Positions 59,186 to 64,000 of a stretch of 64,000 nt of DNA are shown here, piece after piece. Source of the stretch: Nocardioides yefusunii. Lineage in GTDB: Bacteria > Actinomycetota > Actinomycetes > Propionibacteriales > Nocardioidaceae. Both the position numbers and the translations under genes were made by a program. Every line of letters starts with the position of its first letter. Position 1 is the stretch's first letter. The stretch covers positions 2,666,001 to 2,730,000 of the forward strand of contig NZ_CP034929.1 of the NCBI RefSeq assembly GCF_004014875.1, in the 5' to 3' direction. Under the pieces are notes generated by a model, which saw only the letters and a list, made by a program, of their open reading frames with translations, was not told the DNA's origin and did not search any database.

Positions 59186-59218
59186 AAACGAGGTTTTCAC
59201 GACTCAAACCGGTGGGGT
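59164..59218. repeat. Palindromic repeat, copy 2 (between the broken gene and the glutamate-synthase-like gene)
   Basis: A perfect 26-bp inverted repeat (59164-59189/59193-59218) with a 3-base GAG spacer, the longest perfect palindrome in the window. The outer 20 bases of each arm match copy 1. Placed between convergent genes, it can act as a bidirectional terminator; its sequence identity with copy 1 suggests a dispersed element rather than a simple terminator. Confidence 0.95.
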
Positions 59219-59225
59219 CTGCGAG

Positions 59226-60761
59226 TCAGGGGCGGGTGGTCATCAGACGATCGATCTCGGTGGCCAGTTCAGTGGGCAACCCGCCCCAGCCGGGCTCGTA
59301 GCCGTACACCTCGCCCAGGGACGTGGCGGTGCGTTGGGCGTCGAGCAGGTCGACGTCGTCGGCCGTGATCAACGACGGATGGGAGACCCCGACGGCTTCG
59401 GAGACCTTGATCAGGTCACGCCGCAGCGCGACGACGTAGTTGGCCAGACGCTGCTTCTTCGCCTCGACGTCCAGACCGCGGGTGTAGCGCGGGTCCTGGG
59501 TCGCGATCCCGACCGGGCAGTGGTCGGTGTGGCACTTCTGAGCCTGGATGCAGCCGATCGAGAGCATCGCCTCGCGGCCCACGTTGACCATGTCGACCCC
59601 GAGCGCGAACGCGACGACGGCGTTCTCGGGCAGGCCGAGCTTGCCGGCGCCGATGAAGACGACGTCGTCCTGGAGTCCGGCGGCCGCGAACCGCTTGTAG
59701 ACCTCCGCGAACCCGACCCGGAACGGGTAGGCCACCGAGTCGGCGAAGACCAACGGCGCAGCACCCGTCCCTCCCTCACCACCGTCGACGTTGACGAAGT
59801 CGACGCCCCGCTCACCCGAACGCATCCGGTCGACGAGGTCGTCCCAGAAGTCGAGGTTTCCGACGGCCGACTTGATCCCGACGGGCAGCCCGGTGGCGTC
59901 CGCGATCCGCTCCACGAAGTCGAGCATCTCGTCGATGTCACCGAACGCGGTGTGCCGCGACGGCGAGGCACAGTCCTGTCCCTCGGGGATGCCGCGCGTG
60001 GCGGCGATCTCGGGGCTCACCTTGGCGGCCGGGAGCATCCCGCCCAGTCCGGGTTTCGCGCCCTGGGACAGCTTGATCTCGATCGCCCGGACCGGGTTGG
60101 ACGTCACCACGTCGACGAGCCGGTCGAGGTCGAACCGCCCGTCCTCGTCGCGGCACCCGAAGTAGGCCGTCCCGATCTGGAAGACGAGGTCGCCGCCCCT
60201 CTGGTGGTGCGGCGACAAGGCCCCCTCGCCGGTGTTGTGCAGGCAGTCGGCGAGCGCCGCGCCCTCGTTCAACGCTCGGATCGCTGCGCCCGACAGCGCC
60301 CCGAAACTCATCCCGGAGACGTTGACGACCGACGCCGGCCGGAAGGCGTGACGCCGTCCGCGGGCGGCCCCCATCACCTTCGCCACCGGGACCGGCACTC
60401 CTTCACGAGCGTGCGGTGCGGTGGAGGCCCCCGTCCCTGCGAACGTGCGGTGCTTGATGATCGGGTAGCCGACGTTGCGTTCGACGTCGTTGTCGGTGCC
60501 GAACCCGAAGTAGTTGTTCTCGCCCTTGGACGAGGCGTAGATCCAGCTGCGGTGGTCGCGGGAGAACGGCCGCTCCTCGTCGTTGGAGGTGACGATGTAC
60601 TGCCGCAACTCCGGCCCGACCTTCTCCAGCAGATACCGGAAGTGCCCCACGACGGGGAAGTTGCGCAGGATCGCGTGCTGTTTCTGCACGAGGTCGTAGG
60701 CCGCGACCCCTCCCACTGCTGCCACCGAGATCCCGGCCATCCGCTTCAGTCTGCGTCCCAT
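59226..60761 (-). CDS. FMN-binding glutamate synthase family protein (GltB central/FMN domain type)
   Basis: A 511-residue protein with one N-terminal membrane-like segment (residues 9-24) and a Glu_synthase TIM barrel that binds FMN (NVSGMSFGALSGAAIRALNEGA, KLSQGAKPGLGGMLP, VDGGEGGTGAAP). A 3Fe-4S cluster loop is visible as SIGCIQAQKCHTDHCPVGIATQ. It has no amidotransferase domain, so classical GOGAT activity on glutamine is not assured; relatives act as stand-alone ferredoxin- or NAD(P)-linked flavoproteins of unknown substrate. Confidence 0.9.
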   Translation of the reverse strand: MGRRLKRMAGISVAAVGGVAAYDLVQKQHAILRNFPVVGHFRYLLEKVGPELRQYIVTSNDEERPFSRDHRSWIYASSKGENNYFGFGTDNDVERNVGYPIIKHRTFAGTGASTAPHAREGVPVPVAKVMGAARGRRHAFRPASVVNVSGMSFGALSGAAIRALNEGAALADCLHNTGEGALSPHHQRGGDLVFQIGTAYFGCRDEDGRFDLDRLVDVVTSNPVRAIEIKLSQGAKPGLGGMLPAAKVSPEIAATRGIPEGQDCASPSRHTAFGDIDEMLDFVERIADATGLPVGIKSAVGNLDFWDDLVDRMRSGERGVDFVNVDGGEGGTGAAPLVFADSVAYPFRVGFAEVYKRFAAAGLQDDVVFIGAGKLGLPENAVVAFALGVDMVNVGREAMLSIGCIQAQKCHTDHCPVGIATQDPRYTRGLDVEAKKQRLANYVVALRRDLIKVSEAVGVSHPSLITADDVDLLDAQRTATSLGEVYGYEPGWGGLPTELATEIDRLMTTRP

Positions 60762-60881
60762 GCGACAGGTCTACCCGGATCACGGGCCGCGCGCACCCCT
60801 CTTCGCACCACCTCATGACGCGCAGCACTGCAACCGCGACGATGGTTTGCCCGCTCCGGTGGAAAGCCGCAAGGTGGGTCC

Positions 60882-61547
60882 ATGAGCGAGACCACCACCC
60901 CTGACTTCTTCGAACGCGACGCCTGGGAGGAGCGCTACGCCGGTGACGGCCAGACCTGGAGCGGCAAGGTGAACCCGCAGTTGGCCGCCGAGGTCTCCAC
61001 CCTCACCCCCGGCACCGCACTCGACATGGGCTGCGGCGAGGGCGCCGACGTCATCTGGCTCGCGACGCAGGGCTGGCAGGCCACCGGAGCGGACTTCTCC
61101 GCCGCCGGCCTGGCCCGCGCCGCCCGTGCTGCCGAAGGCGCCGGGGTCGCGGAGCGCTGCGACTGGCTGGAGACCGACGCCCGCACCTTCGACGCCTCCA
61201 CGCTGGGCACTGGTCCCTTGGGCGATGGCGGACGTACCTGGGACCTCGTCACCAGCCACTTCCTGCACCCGGCCGCGGGCGGAATGTCGCACGTCCTGCC
61301 GCGTCTGGCTGCTGCTGTTGCACCGGGTGGGCACCTGCTCGTCGTCGGGCACGCCCCGATCGAGTCGTTCATCGCCCAGATGGACGAGGAGAAGCGCGCG
61401 GCGATGTTCTTCGCCGCCGACCTGGTGGAGTTCCTTCCTGAGGGCTTCGAGGTGGTGACGCTCGACCAGCGTCCCCGCACGGTGGTCCGCGAGGGTGCTG
61501 AGATGCAGCTCGAGGACTCGACGCTGCTGGCCCGACGCACCGCCTGA
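60882..61547 (+). CDS. SAM-dependent methyltransferase (class I)
   Basis: A 221-residue enzyme. Motif I is ALDMGCGEGADVIWLA (about residues 45-60) with GADFSAAGLARAA as the acidic loop. An aromatic TSHFLHPA segment replaces the usual NPP motif, so the target is a small molecule or oxyanion rather than nucleic acid; it resembles the TehB/thiopurine group. AAGGTGGG precedes the ATG. The ung gene starts 9 bases downstream, and the two probably share a transcript. Confidence 0.87.
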   Translation: MSETTTPDFFERDAWEERYAGDGQTWSGKVNPQLAAEVSTLTPGTALDMGCGEGADVIWLATQGWQATGADFSAAGLARAARAAEGAGVAERCDWLETDARTFDASTLGTGPLGDGGRTWDLVTSHFLHPAAGGMSHVLPRLAAAVAPGGHLLVVGHAPIESFIAQMDEEKRAAMFFAADLVEFLPEGFEVVTLDQRPRTVVREGAEMQLEDSTLLARRTA

Positions 61548-61556
61548 GGCCCGGCC

Positions 61557-62243
61557 GTGTCCCGACTCGTCGACCAGATCGCCCCTGACTGGCACGAGGC
61601 GCTGGTGCGTGTCCGCCCTGACCTCGACGAACTGCTCGCCGGCCTGGAGGCGTTCGTCGACGGCGAGATCTCCTCGGGCCGGGGTGTGCTCCCGGCCCGA
61701 GATCACCTGCTCCGGGCGTTCGCGCAGCCGTTGGCCCAGGTGAGGGTGTTGCTGATCGGGCAGGACCCGTACCCGACGCCCGGCCACGCGGTGGGACTGA
61801 GTTTCTCGACCGCGCCGGACGTACGTCCGTTGCCGCGTTCGCTGGTGAACGTCTTCACCGAGCGGGAGGCCGACCTCGGTGTCCCGCCCTCCGTCCACGG
61901 CGACCTGTCGGCGTGGGCAGACCAGGGTGTGCTGCTGCTCAACCGGGTCCTCAGCGTCGGCCCCGGGGAGGCCGGTTCGCACCGTCGTCGTGGCTGGGAG
62001 TCGCTGACTGACGCGGCGGTGGACGTCCTGGCTCGTCGTCACGCTGTGGGCGAGGGGCCCTGCGTAGCTCTGCTGTGGGGGCGCGACGCCCAAGCGGTGG
62101 CACCACGTCTGGGTGCGGTGCCGCGGGTGGAGTCGGCGCACCCGTCGCCGCTGTCGGCACGTCGGGGTTTCTTCGGGTCACGGCCGTTCAGTCAGGTGAA
62201 CGCGCTGCTGGCCGAGCAGGGAGCCGATCCGGTGCACTGGTGA
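61557..62243 (+). CDS. ung: Uracil-DNA glycosylase, family 1
   Basis: A 228-residue repair enzyme that removes uracil from DNA. The catalytic water-activating motif GQDPYP has Asp70; the DNA-intercalation loop HPSPLSARRGF and the uracil-binding LLLNRVLSV are intact. It starts with GTG at 61557, 9 bases after the methyltransferase stop. A TTCG-loop terminator follows. Confidence 0.97.
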   Translation: MSRLVDQIAPDWHEALVRVRPDLDELLAGLEAFVDGEISSGRGVLPARDHLLRAFAQPLAQVRVLLIGQDPYPTPGHAVGLSFSTAPDVRPLPRSLVNVFTEREADLGVPPSVHGDLSAWADQGVLLLNRVLSVGPGEAGSHRRRGWESLTDAAVDVLARRHAVGEGPCVALLWGRDAQAVAPRLGAVPRVESAHPSPLSARRGFFGSRPFSQVNALLAEQGADPVHW

Positions 62244-62257
62244 CTCCACCACGCCAC

Positions 62258-62287
62258 GACGAACGGGCTCTTCGGAGCCCGTTCGTC
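62258..62287 (+). terminator. Terminator after ung
   Basis: A perfect 13-bp stem (62258-62270/62275-62287) with a TTCG loop, then CGTTTTCC. Both stem and T tract are good. Confidence 0.92.
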
Positions 62288-62333
62288 CGTTTTCCGACCT
62301 CGCTGCCCCAGACCGTGGGCAGGAGGACTGGAA

Positions 62334-62351
62334 TATTATTTAAAGTTCAAA
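62334..62351 (+). promoter_or_regulatory. AT-rich promoter and palindrome before the LigB-type gene
   Basis: TATTAT (62334-62339) is the best consensus -10 box in the window. It overlaps TTTAAAGTTCAAA (62339-62351), a near-perfect palindrome typical of MarR/HxlR-type operators. The expected start site lies inside the palindrome, just before the gene. Confidence 0.5.
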
Positions 62352-62355
62352 CATT

Positions 62356-63138
62356 ATGGGTGGCATGGAACGTATGCCTGCCCTGTACATCGGCCACGGA
62401 GCCCCGCCGCTGCTCGACGACCCGGTCTGGAGCGCGGAGCTCAAGCAGCTCGCCGGCTCACTCCCCTACCGCCCGAAGGCGATCCTGATCGTCTCCGCAC
62501 ACTGGGAGTCCGCACCGGTCACGCTCTCGGCCTCGCGCGCCGAGCTCGTCTACGACTTCGGCGGGTTCGCGCCGCACTACTACCAGATGCGTTACGACAC
62601 CCCCGACGCCTCGGCCTTCGCGCAGCGGATCGCGCAGATGATGCCCGACGGCGAGACCGTCCACCAGCACCGCACTCGCGGCCTCGACCACGGCGCCTGG
62701 GTACCCCTCAAGATCATGTTCCCCGAGGCCGACATCCCGGTCCTGCAGATGTCGCTGCCCACCCACGACCCCGCCTCGCTGGTGGGCCTCGGCGCCCGCC
62801 TGCGCGAACTGCGCGACGAGGGCGTCCTCGTCATCGGCTCCGGCTTCCTCACCCACGGCCTGCCGTTCCTCAAGGAGTTCCGGATCGACGCGGAGGCGCC
62901 GGGGTGGAGCAAGGACTTCGACGCCTGGGCCGCTGAAGCGATCAGCAAGGGCGACGTCGACGAGCTCGCCGCCTACCGCTCCAAGGCGCCGGGCATGCCG
63001 TACGCCCACCCCACCGTCGAGCACTACACCCCGCTCTTCGTCGCCCTCGGCGCCGGCACGTCGGTGGACGCACCTGCGGAGCAGATCATCGACGGCTTCT
63101 GGATGGGCCTCTCGAAGCGTTCTCTCAAGATCGCCTGA
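62356..63138 (+). CDS. LigB-family extradiol dioxygenase (DODA-type)
   Basis: A 260-residue class III extradiol ring-cleavage dioxygenase. Probable Fe(II)/Zn ligands are His14 (YIGHGAPP) and His49 (VSAHWE); DHGAWVPL (His112) and a C-terminal HPTVEHYTPL are conserved. The family, annotated as 4,5-DOPA dioxygenase, opens catechols; its natural substrate in bacteria is usually unknown. Three in-frame ATGs (62356, 62365, 62374) are possible. It stands alone between ung and pdxY with an AT-rich, operator-bearing promoter. Confidence 0.9.
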   Translation: MGGMERMPALYIGHGAPPLLDDPVWSAELKQLAGSLPYRPKAILIVSAHWESAPVTLSASRAELVYDFGGFAPHYYQMRYDTPDASAFAQRIAQMMPDGETVHQHRTRGLDHGAWVPLKIMFPEADIPVLQMSLPTHDPASLVGLGARLRELRDEGVLVIGSGFLTHGLPFLKEFRIDAEAPGWSKDFDAWAAEAISKGDVDELAAYRSKAPGMPYAHPTVEHYTPLFVALGAGTSVDAPAEQIIDGFWMGLSKRSLKIA

Positions 63139-63239
63139 CCGCGTCCAGGACGGCCAACGAAGGCCTTCCTGAACACTGATCAGGTCCGCTCGGCGTGCCG
63201 TGTCGTTCCAGCACGGTCGCCGGGTGGACAATCCTGTGC

Positions 63240-64000
63240 GTGAAGATCCTGTCGATCCAGTCCCACGTCTCCTACGGCCATGTCGGCAACTCTGCTGCGG
63301 TCTTCCCGCTGCAGCGCCGCGGCCACGAGGTCTGGCCCGTCCTGACGGTCAACTACTCCAACCACACCGGCTACGGCGACTGGGGCGGCCCGATCATCGC
63401 CCCCGAGGACGTCCGCTCGGTGATCGACGGCATCGACGCCCGCGGCGGCCTCGCCCAGGTCGACGCGATCCTGTCCGGCTACCAGGGTGGTGCCGGCATC
63501 GCCGACGTCATCATCGACACCGTCGCCCGGGTCAAGGCGCTCAACCCCGACGCGATCTACGCCTGCGACCCGGTGATGGGCAACGCCAAGTCCGGGTGCT
63601 TCGTTCACCCCGACGTCCCGGTGATGATCCGCGAGCGCGTCATTCCCGTGGCCGACGTGATCACCCCCAACCAGTTCGAGCTCGGCTACCTCACCGGCAC
63701 CGAGCCCCTGACGCTGTCGGACACCCTCGCCTCGGTCGACAAGGCGATCGCCATGGGTCCGCGCGTGGTCCTGGTGACCAGCGTCGAGCGTCCCGACCGC
63801 CCCGAGGGCACGATCGAGATGCTGGCCGCGACCGCCGACGAGGCGTGGATCGTCCAGACCCCGCACCTGCCGTTCAAGGCCAACGGTTCGGGCGACGTCA
63901 CCGCGGCGCTCTTCACCGCGCACCTGCACGAGACCGGCTCGATCAAGCAGGCGCTCGAGGCGACGACGTCGTCGGTCTGGGACCTGCTCAAGAACACCAT
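63240..64000 (+). CDS. pdxY: Pyridoxal kinase, 3' end outside window
   Basis: The frame opens with GTG at 63240 (VKILSIQSHVSYGHVGNSAA) and has no stop before the window ends, so about 253 of an expected ~285 residues are present. Ribokinase-superfamily marks are LSGYQGGAG, the VIPVADVITPNQFELGYLTG segment, and the catalytic NGSGDVTAALF. The enzyme phosphorylates pyridoxal to PLP in vitamin B6 salvage. About 100 bases without clear signals separate it from the dioxygenase gene. Confidence 0.94.
   Translation, partial: MKILSIQSHVSYGHVGNSAAVFPLQRRGHEVWPVLTVNYSNHTGYGDWGGPIIAPEDVRSVIDGIDARGGLAQVDAILSGYQGGAGIADVIIDTVARVKALNPDAIYACDPVMGNAKSGCFVHPDVPVMIRERVIPVADVITPNQFELGYLTGTEPLTLSDTLASVDKAIAMGPRVVLVTSVERPDRPEGTIEMLAATADEAWIVQTPHLPFKANGSGDVTAALFTAHLHETGSIKQALEATTSSVWDLLKNT

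Noticed and set aside
58098..59218. CRISPR array or IS element
   Set aside because: Only two repeat copies are present, with one gene between; there are no regular spacers, no transposase motif (DDE, HUH or serine recombinase) and no target-site duplication visible by eye.
59226..60761. Complete glutamate synthase (GOGAT) large subunit
   Set aside because: Length is only 511 residues, and the N-terminal amidotransferase and C-terminal GXGXG domains are absent.

Overview
The window is high-GC DNA (about 67-70 percent by eye) with heavy GTG use, TANNNT-type -10 boxes, many probable leaderless starts and families confined to actinobacteria (DUF2530, DUF3027, DUF3263, TIGR03086, an XPB-type helicase with its partner, two-CIRCE groEL). 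Gene content fits a Nocardioidaceae-like actinobacterium (Nocardioides or a close relative). That placement is an inference from gene families, not a database result.

Positions 1-4600 hold the 3' part of a cytochrome P450, a CoA-disulfide-reductase-like flavoprotein, an RsmC-like methyltransferase, truA and a mycothiol-dependent DinB-like protein. Positions 4617-28422 are the large translation region, almost all on the minus strand. In transcription order it contains rpsL-rpsG-fusA-tuf; then, after ilvA and trmB, the S10-spc block rpsJ-rplC-rplD-rplW-rplB-rpsS-rplV-rpsC-rplP-rpmC-rpsQ-rplN-rplX-rplE-rpsN-rpsH-rplF-rplR-rpsE-rpmD-rplO; then secY-adk-map; then infA-rpmJ-rpsM-rpsK-rpsD-rpoA-rplQ. 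Strong hairpins separate these units, and further hairpins sit in most of the wider gaps inside them.

Positions 28581-41058 carry a marR-MFS pair, an AzgA-type purine permease, DUF2530, a cold-shock/DUF3027 pair, an FHA protein, and an XPB helicase with its PF13625/WYL-like partner, separated by two membrane proteins on the other strand. Positions 41103-50619 carry a GntR/HutC regulator, a MacB-like ABC exporter, an AlkB homologue with a perfect LexA (SOS) box in its promoter, a solitary groEL under two CIRCE operators, and a tadE/tadG pair.

Positions 50842-64000 carry DUF2157 and GDYXXLXY membrane proteins, otsB, a LytR_C envelope protein, DUF3263, a two-component system, otsA, a frameshifted AbiEi/DUF559-type gene between related palindromes, a glutamate-synthase-like flavoprotein, a methyltransferase, ung, a LigB-type dioxygenase and a pdxY cut by the window end.

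The most unusual point is 58098-59218. A two-domain AbiEi-like/DUF559-like nuclease gene is broken by an exact 8-bp tandem duplication and bracketed by copies of one palindromic repeat, the second of which supplies the gene's stop codon. This could be a small repeat-associated genetic unit. Next most useful are the SOS box on the alkB homologue, the repeated TANNNT-N6-9-start (leaderless) architecture, and the intercistronic hairpins of the ribosomal operons.
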